From NCBI GenBank assembly GCA_020445335.1, contig JAGRGU010000064.1, positions 1,538 through 33,549 on the forward strand: a stretch of 32,012 nucleotides of DNA, in the 5' to 3' direction. Under the pieces are notes generated by a model. The model did no database searches and was not told where the DNA came from. It was given only the letters and a program-made list of their open reading frames with translations. Position numbers and translations under genes: made by a program. This DNA is from Gammaproteobacteria bacterium. Its GTDB lineage: Bacteria > Pseudomonadota > Gammaproteobacteria > Chromatiales > Chromatiaceae. Positions 23,785 to 32,012 of this stretch are shown here, piece by piece (within the stretch, counting starts at the first letter, position 1; each line of letters starts with the position of its first letter).

Positions 23785-24426
23785 TCAAGCATTTTCCATG
23801 CCCATTTCTCGCAACAGGGCATCAACATCCAATAGCACCGCGAGTTCCCGCTTCAGAACCGCTTTTGCCCATGGTCGGTACCGGTATCGGCCGCTCCAGC
23901 GAACATCTTCAGCATTGAGCAGTTGCGGGCGCATGATTTGGTCGCAGATCAGGCCGAAGCGAGCGCCGCCGACGATCAGCAGATAGCGTTCGCCATCCGC
24001 CTGCGCATACTCCGGTTCGAGCCGCTCCGGCATGATCAGCGCGGCCAGATCGACCAGCCGGATCAGCCGGTTCTGTTGTAGCTTGACGCCACGCTGCCAG
24101 CAGGGCTGACCGGGCAATACGCTGGCCTGCCGGTCCCAGCGAAGGATGCTGTCCAAAGAACTGAGGGGTATCGCCAGCTCTACACCGCGCAGTTTGAAAC
24201 GCAGCACCTGAATGGGCTGGTTTTCCGCGCTTTCGCCAGCGGATAAAGATGCTACCGGACAAGCGACCTCGGTTGTTGAATCCGGCCGGGGCGCGGGCGT
24301 CCGTGACTCGTAATTTGTCTCGATGGCCGGCGATTCCGACTGCGATTCGTGCCTCTCCGGTGCCGCCTCGGCCGTGGGCTCGATAAGGTCGGAGAGGAAT
24401 GCCTGCAGCACTTTCTCGGGTTGCAT
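23785..24426 (-). CDS. parP: ParP-like CheW-domain protein
   Basis: Protein of 213 residues. An acidic, probably disordered N-terminal third (1-70, rich in Glu, Pro and Ser) precedes a CheW-like domain at about 72-210. That domain begins VLRFKLRGVELAIPLSSLDS and includes LIRLVDLAALIMP and LIVGGARFGLICDQI. In Vibrio, ParP joins ParC to CheA and stabilises polar arrays. The same job is inferred here from the domain pattern and from its position between the ParA-type gene and cheW. Several glycines of CheW's NLRG loop are replaced (KLQQNRLIRL), as expected for a CheW-like domain that is not the standard coupling protein. Confidence 0.82.
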   Translation of the reverse strand: MQPEKVLQAFLSDLIEPTAEAAPERHESQSESPAIETNYESRTPAPRPDSTTEVACPVASLSAGESAENQPIQVLRFKLRGVELAIPLSSLDSILRWDRQASVLPGQPCWQRGVKLQQNRLIRLVDLAALIMPERLEPEYAQADGERYLLIVGGARFGLICDQIMRPQLLNAEDVRWSGRYRYRPWAKAVLKRELAVLLDVDALLREMGMENA

Positions 24427-24455
24427 GGTCGGCCGCTAGCCTGCATCGTCCGCGC

Positions 24456-25247
24456 TCACCCGACTGCCCGCATCGCCGGGACCTGGCCCTGCAGCTGCTC
24501 CAGCAGCGCCTGGTAGGCCTGCACACCGCGTGACCTGGGGTCGTACAGCGACGGCAGCACGCCCGCCCGGCTGGCGTCGCGGAAGCGGGTATCGATCGGC
24601 ACCACCCCAGCCCAGAGATGCGCCGCGTGCTCCTGCCGCAGGTGACGCAGAGTATCGATCGAGGCACGTGTGCGCCGATCGAACATGGTGGGAACGATGA
24701 GATAAGGGAGCTTCTGCTGACGGGACTTGAGTACCATCTGCAGCGTATTCAGCATGCGCTCCAGCCCCTTCAGCGCCAGGAACTCGGTCTGCACCGGGAT
24801 CAGCAGCTGCTCACAAGCGGCCAGCGCGTTGATCAGCAACACACCGAGCATCGGTGGGCAGTCGACGATGACATGGTCATAACGGTCGGAGAGTCGCTCC
24901 AATTGACGCCTGAGCACCAACCCCATCCCTTCCTGGCGGCTCGCCTGCCGATCGAGCGTGGCGAGCGCCACCGACGCCGGCAACAGATCCAGCCCCGCGG
25001 TGGCGGTAGGCTGCAGCAGTGTCATCGGCTCCAGTTCGCGCTGCGCCATTGCCGCCTCGAACAGCGAATAGGTGCCGCGCTCCAATGTATCGGGATCATG
25101 TCCGAAGTAGCTGCTGAGCGAGCCATGCGGATCGATATCGACCAGCAGCGTGCGGAATCCCCAGGAGGCGAGCAGACCGCCAAGGCTTACCACACTGGTG
25201 GTCTTGCCGACGCCCCCCTTCTGATTGGCGAGCGCCCAGACCTTCAC
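24456..25247 (-). CDS. parC: ParA-family ATPase ParC for polar placement of chemotaxis arrays
   Basis: MinD/ParA-type ATPase of 263 residues. The deviant Walker A KGGVGKTT is at 10-17, with the signature lysine K10. Walker A' is LLVDIDPHGS and Walker B is HVIVDCPPMLG. The start overlaps the motD stop by four bases. In Vibrio and Pseudomonas the equivalent protein (ParC) recruits chemotaxis arrays to the old pole and helps daughters inherit them. Placement between motD and a ParP-like gene makes this assignment firm. It is not a chromosome-partition ParA: there is no parB or parS nearby. Confidence 0.9.
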   Translation of the reverse strand: MKVWALANQKGGVGKTTSVVSLGGLLASWGFRTLLVDIDPHGSLSSYFGHDPDTLERGTYSLFEAAMAQRELEPMTLLQPTATAGLDLLPASVALATLDRQASRQEGMGLVLRRQLERLSDRYDHVIVDCPPMLGVLLINALAACEQLLIPVQTEFLALKGLERMLNTLQMVLKSRQQKLPYLIVPTMFDRRTRASIDTLRHLRQEHAAHLWAGVVPIDTRFRDASRAGVLPSLYDPRSRGVQAYQALLEQLQGQVPAMRAVG

Positions 25248-26065
25248 TGTCCCGCCTCACTGGCGCGTCCGATCCTGCCCGCTTTGCGCTCCGGCTCTCC
25301 GGCCATGATCACCAGCGCGACACGACGGTTGGATTGGCGTCCCGCTTCGCTGCCGTTGTCGTCGATCGGCTGATGCTCTCCGTACCCGGTCGCCGCCATG
25401 CGCTTCGAACCGACGCCCAGCTTGGCGAACAGGTGCACCACGCTGGCGGCGCGCGCCGCGGAGAGCTCCCAGTTGGAGGGAAAAGTGACCGTCTTGATCG
25501 GCACATTGTCGGTGTGTCCTTCGACATTGATTCGGTTGGGCAGCCGTTTGAGAATCATCGCAACGCTGCGCAGCGCGCGATAAGCGCTGCTGGAGAGACT
25601 CGCGGAACCGCTCCTGAAGAGCATCTTGCTCTTCATCTCCACTTCGATGCCGCGATCCGTACGGGTGATGTTGACCAGTTTCTGATCGATATAGTCGTCC
25701 AACGCCAGATCGAGCTGCGCGCGGACTTCGTCCATATTGGAGGGTGTCGTCTGCGATTCACTCTCCGCTGCCGCTTCCGGCTCGGGCTCCGGCTCGGACG
25801 GTACCGGCTCGGGGGCCGCGTACTCACCCGCCATCGGTACCAGATTGCGCACCTGTTCGCCAACCTGCACCGGCTTGAGACTCTGCGCGGGAGTAACGAA
25901 GGCGTTGGTCAGAGTCTCGGAGAGTACCCGGTACTTCCCTTCGTTGATCGAAGATATCGAATACATGACGACGAAAAAAGCGAACAGCAGGGTAATGAAG
26001 TCGGCGTACGAGACCAGCCAGCGTTCGTGGTTGGATGGCTCTTCGTGGCGTTTTCTGCGGGCCAC
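25244..26065 (-). CDS. motD: Flagellar stator protein MotD (MotB family)
   Basis: Inner-membrane stator subunit of 273 residues. The single helix begins in WLVSYADFITLLFAFFVVMY, with the proton-carrying aspartate in YADF (residue 22). A Pro/Glu-rich linker follows (about 85-110), then a C-terminal OmpA-like peptidoglycan-binding domain with NVEGHTDNVPI and the NWELSAARA segment. It pairs with the MotA-type protein whose gene ends three bases upstream. The MotC/MotD pair encoded beside che genes is, in Pseudomonas, a second stator set used for swarming or high load. The main motAB genes are not in the window. An aspartate channel residue does not by itself settle H+ versus Na+. Confidence 0.92.
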   Translation of the reverse strand: MARRKRHEEPSNHERWLVSYADFITLLFAFFVVMYSISSINEGKYRVLSETLTNAFVTPAQSLKPVQVGEQVRNLVPMAGEYAAPEPVPSEPEPEPEAAAESESQTTPSNMDEVRAQLDLALDDYIDQKLVNITRTDRGIEVEMKSKMLFRSGSASLSSSAYRALRSVAMILKRLPNRINVEGHTDNVPIKTVTFPSNWELSAARAASVVHLFAKLGVGSKRMAATGYGEHQPIDDNGSEAGRQSNRRVALVIMAGEPERKAGRIGRASEAGQ

Positions 26066-26068
26066 GAA

Positions 26069-26812
26069 TCAACGCCCCAGATAACCCTGCAGGCGCGACT
26101 CGATATTGCGCGGATTCTCACCTTCGGCGATGGCCACTATCCCTTCGATGACCATCTCCTGGTATTGCGACTTGCGCATTGCCAGTGTCTTCATCTTGCT
26201 GCCGAACGGCAGCAGAAAGAGGTTGGCCAGACCAACGCCATAGATTGTGGCGACGAATGCAGTGGCGATACCGCTGCCGAGTCGCCCGGGATCGGCAAGG
26301 TTCTGCATCACGTGAATGAGTCCCATCACCGCACCGATGATGCCGATGGTCGGCGCATAACCGCCCATCGCCTCGAAGACTTTGGCTGCCAGCAAGTCCT
26401 GCTGCTCCCGGCTGTCCAGCTCCACCTCGAGCGTGGCGCGGATCGCCTCCGGCTCGCTGCCGTCCACCAGCAGCTGCATGCCCTTGCGAATGAAAAGGTC
26501 CGGCTCGGTGTCGGCGATCGACTCCAGTCCCAGCAGCCCCTCCTTGCGCGCGACGTTGCTCCATTCGATCAGCTTTCTGATGGTGGGATCGATACGGTTC
26601 CGCGGTGGTCGGAAGACGCCGCCCGCCAGACGCAGCGAGTGCAGGAACACCGAGAGTGGCGACTGCAGCATGATCGCACCGAGCGTGCCGCCGAAGACGA
26701 TCACCAGTGCAGGTCCGTTGAGCAGCGCGCTGACATGTCCGCCCTCCAGCGCGTTGCCGCCGATGATGGCGCCGAATGCGATGACGATACCGACGATGCT
26801 CAGCAGATCCAT
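26069..26812 (-). CDS. motC: Flagellar stator protein MotC (MotA family)
   Basis: Inner-membrane stator subunit of 247 residues with four helices: about 3-20, 28-48, then 145-165 (APTIGIIGAVMGLIHVM) and 175-197 (TAFVATIYGVGLANLFLLPF). The long cytoplasmic loop between helices 2 and 3 carries the charged residues that touch the rotor. I prefer the ATG at 26812 (MDLLSIVG), which matches the usual N terminus. A GTG at 26818 would add two residues and overlap the cheB stop as GTGA. No Shine-Dalgarno sequence is seen, so translation probably depends on coupling to cheB. Confidence 0.92.
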   Translation of the reverse strand: MDLLSIVGIVIAFGAIIGGNALEGGHVSALLNGPALVIVFGGTLGAIMLQSPLSVFLHSLRLAGGVFRPPRNRIDPTIRKLIEWSNVARKEGLLGLESIADTEPDLFIRKGMQLLVDGSEPEAIRATLEVELDSREQQDLLAAKVFEAMGGYAPTIGIIGAVMGLIHVMQNLADPGRLGSGIATAFVATIYGVGLANLFLLPFGSKMKTLAMRKSQYQEMVIEGIVAIAEGENPRNIESRLQGYLGR

Positions 26813-26814
26813 GG

Positions 26815-27849
26815 TCACATGACCCGCACGATCTGCGGACCTATCTCGTGCAGCGGCAGCACCCGGTCAGCGAGTCCCGCCTTCTCCACCGCCTGCGGCA
26901 TGCCGTAGACGACGCAACTCTGCTGATCCTGCGACCAGATGGTCGAGCCCTGCTGCTTGAGTCTGCTCGCGCCCTGTTTCCCGTCGGCCCCCATGCCGGT
27001 CAGAATGACCGCCAGCACGCCATCGCGATAGACCTCTGCTGCCGACGCCAGGGTGACGTCCACGCTTGGGCGGTAGGTCTGGTCGGCGCGGCTCTCAACG
27101 ATCTGCAATCGGGTCACGCCGCCGCGCTCCTCCAGCAGCATCTGCTTGCCCCCCGGCGCCAGATATGCCTGCCCGGGCATCAGCTGATCGCCGTCGTGCG
27201 CCTCCTTGACGCCGATGCGGCACTGACCGTTGAGGCGCTCGGCAAAAGCCGGAGTGAAGCTCTCGGGCATGTGCACCACGACCAGCACCGGCAACGGGAA
27301 GTTCGCCGGCAGCGCGGTCAGCAGCTGCTGAATGGCGACCGGTCCGCCGGTCGAGGCGCCGATCGCAAGAAGTCTGTAGTGGCCCCGCCGATGCGCGTGC
27401 CGCTGCACCTGCGAAGTCGCGGCCGATGCTGTGACCTGGTGTCGCCGCCCCAGAGCGTGGATGCGCTGCGGCAAGTGCCTGGCTATATGGTCACACGAGG
27501 ATTCATCGCCGCCGTGGTTCTTGGGCAGGAAATCGAGCGCGCCCGCTTCCAGCGCATTCAGCGTCGCCTCCGCCCCCTGCTGGGTAAACGCGGACAACAT
27601 GATGATCGGCGTCGGTCGACTCTGCATAATCTTCCTGACCGCGCTGATGCCATCCATCATCGGCATGTCCACATCCATGGTGATTACGTCCGGTTGCAGG
27701 CGCTGCGCCGCGGCCACCGCCGCTACGCCATCTCCGGCCTTGCCGACGACTTCGATTGCCGGGTCGCGCTGCAGAATCTCCGTGATGCGGCGCTGGAAGA
27801 AGATCGAGTCATCCACCACCAGCACACGGATTTTTGCGCTTATACTCAA
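26815..27849 (-). CDS. cheB: Chemotaxis methylesterase/response regulator CheB
   Basis: Removes methyl groups from receptor glutamates (and deamidates glutamines), resetting the receptors; activated by phosphate from CheA. Length is 344 residues. The receiver domain is about 7-125 with D14/D15, phospho-acceptor D59 and K110. A variable His/Arg-rich linker covers 126-156. The methylesterase domain is about 157-340 with the catalytic triad S166 (GASTGG), H193 (VVHMPESF) and D289 (GMGADG). No cheR methyltransferase is adjacent, as in Pseudomonas, where it lies elsewhere. It starts 30 bases after cheA ends. Confidence 0.95.
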   Translation of the reverse strand: MSISAKIRVLVVDDSIFFQRRITEILQRDPAIEVVGKAGDGVAAVAAAQRLQPDVITMDVDMPMMDGISAVRKIMQSRPTPIIMLSAFTQQGAEATLNALEAGALDFLPKNHGGDESSCDHIARHLPQRIHALGRRHQVTASAATSQVQRHAHRRGHYRLLAIGASTGGPVAIQQLLTALPANFPLPVLVVVHMPESFTPAFAERLNGQCRIGVKEAHDGDQLMPGQAYLAPGGKQMLLEERGGVTRLQIVESRADQTYRPSVDVTLASAAEVYRDGVLAVILTGMGADGKQGASRLKQQGSTIWSQDQQSCVVYGMPQAVEKAGLADRVLPLHEIGPQIVRVM

Positions 27850-27879
27850 CTGCGTTCCCTGGAACCGGCTGTGGCCTGC

Positions 27880-30162
27880 TCAGTAGCGCCGTGCGTACTT
27901 GCGCATCAGTCCGGGAATATCGAGGATCAATGCTATTTTGCCGTCGCCGGTTATGGTGGCACCCGCCATACCCTCCAGTCCCTGCAGCATGCTGCCCAGC
28001 GGTTTGATCACCACCTCCTCCTGACCGATCAGGTAGTCGACCACGAGACAGACCTGCTTGCCGCCGACATTGACCACCACTACGTGTCCCTGCCCGGCTT
28101 CGCGTCCCGCCGCGACCTTGCCGTTGACCAGCCACTCGCGCAGATAGAAGAGCGGCAGCGCGCGTTCCCGCACCATGATCGTCAGCTGGCCGTCGACCAC
28201 GTTGGTGTACTTCAGATCCAGATTGAATATCTCGACCACGCTGGAGAGCGGCAGCGCAAAGGACTGAGTGCCCAGCACCACCATCAGCGTCGGCAGAATC
28301 GCCAGCGTCAGAGGCAGCTTGATGGTGATGATGCTGCCTTTGCCCAACTCGGAGTCGATCTCCACCGAGCCGTTCATCTGGCTGATTCGGGTCTTGACCA
28401 CATCCATGCCAACACCACGGCCCGAGACGTCGGAGATCTGCGTCTTGGTGGAGAATCCCGGAGCGAAGATCAGATTGTAGCAGTCGCGTTCATCGAGCCG
28501 CGAGGCTGCCTCCTGATCCATCATTCCCTTCTCCACCGCTTTCTGCCGCAGCATTTTGGCATCCATACCGCGGCCATCGTCAGCGATCGCCAGCAGAATA
28601 TGATCGCCCTCCTGTGCTGCTGAGAGGGTCACCGTTCCTTTGCGGGGCTTGCCCGCCTGCTCGCGTTCATCGGGGGGTTCGATACCGTGGTCGACTGCGT
28701 TTCTGACCAGATGGACCATCGGGTCGGAGAGCGCCTCCACCAGGTTTTTGTCAAGATCGGTATCCTCGCCGTGCATCTCGAGCTCAATCTCTTTCTGCAT
28801 GTTGCGCGCCAGATCACGCACCACTCGCGGAAAACGGCCGAACACCTTCTTGATCGGCTGCATGCGGGTCTTCATCACCGAGTTCTGCAGATCCGCGGTG
28901 ACTACATCTAGGTTCGCCACCGCATTCGCCACCTCTTCGTCGCCGAGTTTCGATCGCAGCGTCGCGAGGCGGTTGCGCACCAGCACCAGCTCACCGACCA
29001 TGTTCATGATCTCGTCCAGGCGCGCGGTATCGACACGCACCGTGGGGTCGGCGTTGGGCAGGAGTTTGACGCCCGCCTTGGTCGCGCCATCTCTCGACGG
29101 CGCCGCGATCTCCGGCGCCCTGCTCTCCACTCGGGCCGTCGATGAGGGTGCTGCGGCATCCTTGGCAGCACCGCGTTCGCCCTCTTTCTCGGGTGCTTTG
29201 CTCTTAGCGGCCGCCACGGCTGCGCTGTTGCCGGCGGTGGTTTTTGCCTTGCGGCTGCCGGTCTTGGTCGCGGCCTTGGTCCGCCTGGCGGCCGGCGTGC
29301 GTTTGGCGGGGGTCTTCACCGGCTTGGGAGTGCCGCCATGCTTGCCCTTGCCGTGCAGCTCGTCCAGTAGTTTGTCGAACTCCGCTTCGGTGATCTCGTC
29401 TTCGGCGCTCGCCGCCGGTTGCCCGGGCTGCGTGGCCGCTGCCGGAACGCCGCCGTGTTGACCCTTGCCGTGCAGTTCGTCGAGCAGCGCGTCGAACTCC
29501 TCCTCGGTGATATCCTCGCCGGCACCCGCCGTCGGCTGCCCGGACTGTTTTTCCGCTGCCGGAACACCGCCGTGCTTGCCCTTGCCATGCAGTTCGTCGA
29601 GCAGCGCATCGAACTCCGCTTCGGTGATCTCATCGGCAGCCGCGGCCGGCGGCCTCTCCCCGGCCTCAGCCGACTCTTGCGGCTCGTCCGGTGTGACACT
29701 CTCCTCCGGCTGCGCATCCGCTTCCGGTGCCGCTGCGGCCGTGGCGACCGTCTCTGGTTCGGCGATTTCATCCGCCGGTACCGCGTAGCGATTCAGCGTT
29801 TCGATCAACTCAGGCTGCGCGTGCTCCGGCTCCTCGCCGGAACGGACCATATCGAACATCTGGTTGACCACGTCGAGGACCTGCAGCATCACATCCATCA
29901 GCTGCGCGTCGACCCGACGCTGGCCCTGGCGCAGCACGTTGAAGACATCCTCGGCGCGATGACACACCTCCACCAGGGGTTCGATCGAGAGAAAACCTGC
30001 CCCGCCCTTGATGGTGTGAAAACCGCGAAAGACCGCGTTCAGCAGATCGTAATCCTCGGGCGACTGCTCCAGATCCAGCAGCTGCTCATTCAACTGTTCG
30101 AGTATTTCACCGGCCTCTACCAGGAAGTCCTGGAGGATCTCGTCGCCCATGTCAATGGCCAT
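27880..30162 (-). CDS. cheA: Chemotaxis histidine kinase CheA with three 39-residue repeats
   Basis: Receptor-controlled kinase of 760 residues that phosphorylates CheY and CheB. The HPt (P1) domain is 1-105 with phospho-acceptor H49 (FHTIKGGAGF). In place of a recognisable folded P2 domain there is a long linker (120-365). It contains an acidic start, then tandem repeats beginning at residues 179, 218 and 257, and a Lys/Ala-rich stretch (278-330). The dimerisation domain is about 368-430 and the ATPase about 475-615 (N box HLVRNAVDHG, DDGRGM, GRGVGMDVV). The CheW-like P5 domain is about 620-756. Each repeat holds EFDxLLDELHGKG, a short helical motif that may bind CheY or ParP; this is inference. 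It lies between cheZ and cheB. Confidence 0.96.
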   Translation of the reverse strand: MAIDMGDEILQDFLVEAGEILEQLNEQLLDLEQSPEDYDLLNAVFRGFHTIKGGAGFLSIEPLVEVCHRAEDVFNVLRQGQRRVDAQLMDVMLQVLDVVNQMFDMVRSGEEPEHAQPELIETLNRYAVPADEIAEPETVATAAAAPEADAQPEESVTPDEPQESAEAGERPPAAAADEITEAEFDALLDELHGKGKHGGVPAAEKQSGQPTAGAGEDITEEEFDALLDELHGKGQHGGVPAAATQPGQPAASAEDEITEAEFDKLLDELHGKGKHGGTPKPVKTPAKRTPAARRTKAATKTGSRKAKTTAGNSAAVAAAKSKAPEKEGERGAAKDAAAPSSTARVESRAPEIAAPSRDGATKAGVKLLPNADPTVRVDTARLDEIMNMVGELVLVRNRLATLRSKLGDEEVANAVANLDVVTADLQNSVMKTRMQPIKKVFGRFPRVVRDLARNMQKEIELEMHGEDTDLDKNLVEALSDPMVHLVRNAVDHGIEPPDEREQAGKPRKGTVTLSAAQEGDHILLAIADDGRGMDAKMLRQKAVEKGMMDQEAASRLDERDCYNLIFAPGFSTKTQISDVSGRGVGMDVVKTRISQMNGSVEIDSELGKGSIITIKLPLTLAILPTLMVVLGTQSFALPLSSVVEIFNLDLKYTNVVDGQLTIMVRERALPLFYLREWLVNGKVAAGREAGQGHVVVVNVGGKQVCLVVDYLIGQEEVVIKPLGSMLQGLEGMAGATITGDGKIALILDIPGLMRKYARRY
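29314..29628 (-). repeat. Coding tandem repeat in cheA, 117-bp unit, about 2.7 copies
   Basis: Units start at codons for residues 179, 218 and 257 (29628, 29511 and 29394 on the minus strand), a period of 39 residues. The conserved core is ITEAEFDALLDELHGKGKHG, followed by a variable Pro/Ala/Gln/Gly spacer; the last unit breaks off into a Lys-rich stretch. Cores are closely similar at DNA level as well, suggesting recent duplication or ongoing unequal recombination. Confidence 0.85.
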
Positions 30163-30237
30163 ATGATGCCGCCCTATTCATCGTTGCTTTTGCCTTGTGC
30201 CGCTCACCGCGGGACCCCTCACCACCGGTTGGCAACA

Positions 30238-30963
30238 CTAAAAACCGAGGCTGGAGAGCAGATCGTCAACATCATCCTGCCCGCTTACCACCTCGCCCTG
30301 ATCAAGACCCGGTATCACCGGTCCCATCGGTTTGGTATTCGCATGATCGGCCGGCGCCACCTTGCTGCCGGAGATCCTTATCAGACGCACGAGTTTGTCT
30401 TCCACGTCGCGAATCAATTTGATCACCTGGCGAATCACCTGACCGGTCAAATCCTGGAAGTCCTGCGCCATCAGCACCTCGGAGAGCTTGCTATGAAGCT
30501 CCGCCGAGTGACCCCTGGCGGTCTGCAGGAATCCGGCCAGCTCGCTGCTCAGTACGCGGAACTCCTCGACCGACAGGTCACGCTGCTGGAAACGGCTCCA
30601 ATCGCCAGCCAGCGAACCGGCCCTGTTGCCCAACTCCTGCGCCAGCGGCAGACTGGTCTCGACCGCGGCCAGACTGGTGTTGGCCGCCTTCTCCGTCATC
30701 GTGATGACATAGTTCAAACGCTCGCTGGCATCGGGTATCTCCCGTTCGACCAGCTCGCCGATGCGCGCGTCGAGCAGAAATCCATTGATTGCCTCGTGCA
30801 GATCACGCGTCAGCCGGCCGATCTCGCGGAACAGCGTGCACTCTCGGTCTGCGCTCAGACGCTCAATCGTGCTATCGGCCGCCGCGCTGTCGCCAGCCTC
30901 GAGGTGGATTACCAGCTGGCGTGCCAGTTCCAGTTTTTCATTGATCTCGGTTGCACTGCTCAT
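30238..30963 (-). CDS. cheZ: Phospho-CheY phosphatase CheZ
   Basis: Ends the chemotaxis signal by removing phosphate from CheY. Length is 241 residues from the ATG at 30963 (MSSATEINEK), preceded by AGGA; an in-frame TTG at 30984 would add seven residues and overlap cheY. The protein is mainly a long helical hairpin. The signature AQDFQDLTGQVIRQVI at 166-181 contains the catalytic glutamine of the family. A flexible linker (200-228) leads to the C-terminal CheY-binding helix DVDDLLSSLGF (231-241). It lies 17 bases after cheY and 75 bases before cheA. Confidence 0.95.
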   Translation of the reverse strand: MSSATEINEKLELARQLVIHLEAGDSAAADSTIERLSADRECTLFREIGRLTRDLHEAINGFLLDARIGELVEREIPDASERLNYVITMTEKAANTSLAAVETSLPLAQELGNRAGSLAGDWSRFQQRDLSVEEFRVLSSELAGFLQTARGHSAELHSKLSEVLMAQDFQDLTGQVIRQVIKLIRDVEDKLVRLIRISGSKVAPADHANTKPMGPVIPGLDQGEVVSGQDDVDDLLSSLGF

Positions 30964-30980
30964 GGATGCTTCCTGACCGC

Positions 30981-31367
30981 TCAAGCTTCGACCCGTTCGA
31001 ATATCTTGCCGATCTTCTCTTCCAGGGTGGAGGCCGTGAACGGCTTGACCACATAACCGTTGACGCCGGCCTGTGCTGCTTCGATGATCTGTTCGCGCTT
31101 CGATTCCGCGGTCACCATCAGCACCGGCAGCTTGGCCAGCCGGGTATCGGAACGCACCGCCTTCAGAAGATCCAGGCCCGTCATACCCGGCATATTCCAG
31201 TCGGTGATCAGGAAATCGAAATTGCCCGACTGCAGCATAGGCAGCCCGGTGGTTCCGTCGTCAGCTTCCTGCGTGTTGGTGAACCCAAGGTCCCGCAGCA
31301 GATTCTTGATAATTCGTCTCATGGTGGAAAAATCATCCACGACAAGAATCTTCATGTTTTTATCCAA
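30981..31367 (-). CDS. cheY: Chemotaxis response regulator CheY
   Basis: Single-domain response regulator of 128 residues that binds the flagellar switch when phosphorylated. Active-site residues: D11/D12, phospho-acceptor D56 (ITDWNMPG), T86 and K108. I accept a TTG start at 31367, giving [25 protein letters not shown] lies at a proper distance from the TTG and too far from the ATG four codons later, and related CheY proteins begin MDKNMKIL or MNKNMKIL. It is the first chemotaxis gene after fliA, 45 bases away. Confidence 0.96.
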   Translation of the reverse strand: MDKNMKILVVDDFSTMRRIIKNLLRDLGFTNTQEADDGTTGLPMLQSGNFDFLITDWNMPGMTGLDLLKAVRSDTRLAKLPVLMVTAESKREQIIEAAQAGVNGYVVKPFTASTLEEKIGKIFERVEA

Positions 31368-31412
31368 GGCAACCTCCAGACACGATGCCGTAATAGCAAT
31401 TCAATCTTTGAT

Positions 31413-32012
31413 TCAGAGTTCGTCCCGATCCGAGAGCCAGTCGGAGAGCCGCGACCGCAGCCGCAGCGTCGCCTGGCTATGGATCTGACAGACCCGCGAT
31501 TCGCTGACGCCGAGCACCTGGCCGATTTCGCGCAGGTTGAGCTCTTCGTCGTAGTAGAGCGCGATCACCAGCCGTTCTCTTTCGGGAAGCCCGGCGATCG
31601 CCTCCGCCAACGCCTTCTTGAAGGCGTCACGCTGCATCCCTTCGAACGGACCTGCGATCGCACCGTCAGAACGATCCTGCGGCAGTTCGCCGACAGTCTG
31701 AAGGTCCTCCAGACTGAAGATCCTGCAGCCTGATGCGTCCTTGAGTATCTTGTGGTACTCCTGCAGCGACATGCCGAGCACCTCGGCCACCTCCACATCG
31801 CGTGCATCGCGCCCCTGCTCGTTCTCGATCTCGCGCATCGCGCTGGCCACCATGCGCGCCTTGCGATGCACCGAGCGCGGGGTCCAGTCGCTGCGGCGGA
31901 TCTCGTCCAGCATGGCGCCGCGTATGCGGATACCCGAATAGGTTTCGAAACTCGCGCCCTGGCTCGGGTCGTAGTTCCGGCTCGCTTCCAGCAGGCCGAT
32001 CATGCCGGCCTG
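31413..32012 (-). CDS. fliA: Flagellar sigma factor FliA (sigma28; partial, C-terminal 199 residues)
   Basis: Directs RNA polymerase to late flagellar and chemotaxis promoters. The window edge cuts the N terminus, and the frame stays open to the last base; the family is about 240 residues, so roughly 40 are missing. Visible are the end of region 2 (FETYSGIRIRGAMLDEIRRSDW), region 3, and region 4 with the DNA-binding helix-turn-helix (LNLREIGQVLGVSESRVCQIHSQA). All match FliA. The internal ATG at 32003 is not the true start. It heads the operon read through cheY; no sigma28-type promoter is visible in the 45-bp gap to cheY. Confidence 0.95.
   Translation of the reverse strand, partial: QAGMIGLLEASRNYDPSQGASFETYSGIRIRGAMLDEIRRSDWTPRSVHRKARMVASAMREIENEQGRDARDVEVAEVLGMSLQEYHKILKDASGCRIFSLEDLQTVGELPQDRSDGAIAGPFEGMQRDAFKKALAEAIAGLPERERLVIALYYDEELNLREIGQVLGVSESRVCQIHSQATLRLRSRLSDWLSDRDEL

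Noticed and set aside
24456..25247. Chromosome or plasmid partition ParA and a nearby origin
   Set aside because: No parB gene, no parS-like 16-mers and no DnaA-box cluster is visible. The gene lies in the motD-parC-parP-cheW order of polar chemotaxis clusters.
26848..28623. Long plus-strand open frame of 591 codons
   Set aside because: Antisense to cheB and cheA, with a low-complexity His/Arg/Gln composition and no motifs.
29314..29628. Possible CRISPR-like or intergenic repeat array
   Set aside because: The repeats keep the cheA reading frame with a 39-codon period and encode conserved peptide cores, so they are a protein repeat.
29419..31056. Long plus-strand open frame of 545 codons
   Set aside because: Antisense to cheA, cheZ and cheY; no motif or ribosome-binding site supports it.

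Overview
The window is GC-rich, tightly packed bacterial DNA. It has the gene order and protein families of a polar-flagellated gammaproteobacterium. The fliA-cheY-cheZ-cheA-cheB-motC-motD-parC-parP-cheW order is the single-polar-flagellum arrangement known from Pseudomonas and Vibrio relatives. A bacterial-type phosphoribulokinase implies the Calvin-Benson-Bassham cycle, and periplasmic c-type cytochromes include a DHC-family diheme protein. Together these suggest a facultatively autotrophic, Chromatiales-like organism; the taxonomic placement is inference. No rRNA, tRNA, CRISPR array, IS element or phage gene was seen, and no gene-free stretch exceeds 300 bases.

Layout. (1) 1-6201, minus strand: a glycerol ABC importer locus in the order glpV (binding protein), glpR (DeoR regulator), glpS and glpT (ATPases), glpP and glpQ (permeases; glpQ runs off the left edge). 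A 42-codon reading frame lies between glpS and glpT. Divergent glpK (glycerol kinase) starts at 6499. The 297-bp gap between glpV and glpK holds a good sigma70-type promoter, three 10-bp operator-like boxes spaced exactly 21 bp apart, and two perfect 7-bp-stem inverted repeats placed just before the two ribosome-binding sites. (2) 8002-12162, plus strand: a membrane hybrid histidine kinase, a VanZ-like protein, a nucleoside-phosphorylase-like protein and an SDR oxidoreductase. mobB faces them. (3) 12995-13891: phosphoribulokinase. It converges on a minus-strand operon (16718 down to 13951) of a DUF4197 exported protein, an N-formylglutamate amidohydrolase family protein and a YbdK-type carboxylate-amine ligase. 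(4) 16911-17909: YhdH/AcuI-like oxidoreductase. It converges on a minus-strand operon (19751 down to 17953) encoding an alpha-carbonic-anhydrase-like protein that has lost two zinc-binding histidines, a class I cytochrome c and a diheme cytochrome c. (5) 19890-22582, plus strand: a three-gene ABC importer of the TrpX/TrpY type. (6) 22608-32012, minus strand: the flagellar sigma factor, chemotaxis, motor and polar-placement operon.

How the genes work together. The glp locus can take up glycerol with ATP, phosphorylate it, and is probably controlled by its own DeoR-type repressor. The chemotaxis operon supplies the sensory kinase with its output and reset proteins, a second stator pair and a ParA/ParP pair that places arrays at the pole. 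The most unusual item is the pseudo-carbonic-anhydrase/cytochrome operon. The asymmetric ATP sites of GlpS/GlpT, the architecture of the glpV-glpK control region and the three 39-residue repeats in CheA also merit a look. Nothing here can be declared a new system from sequence alone.
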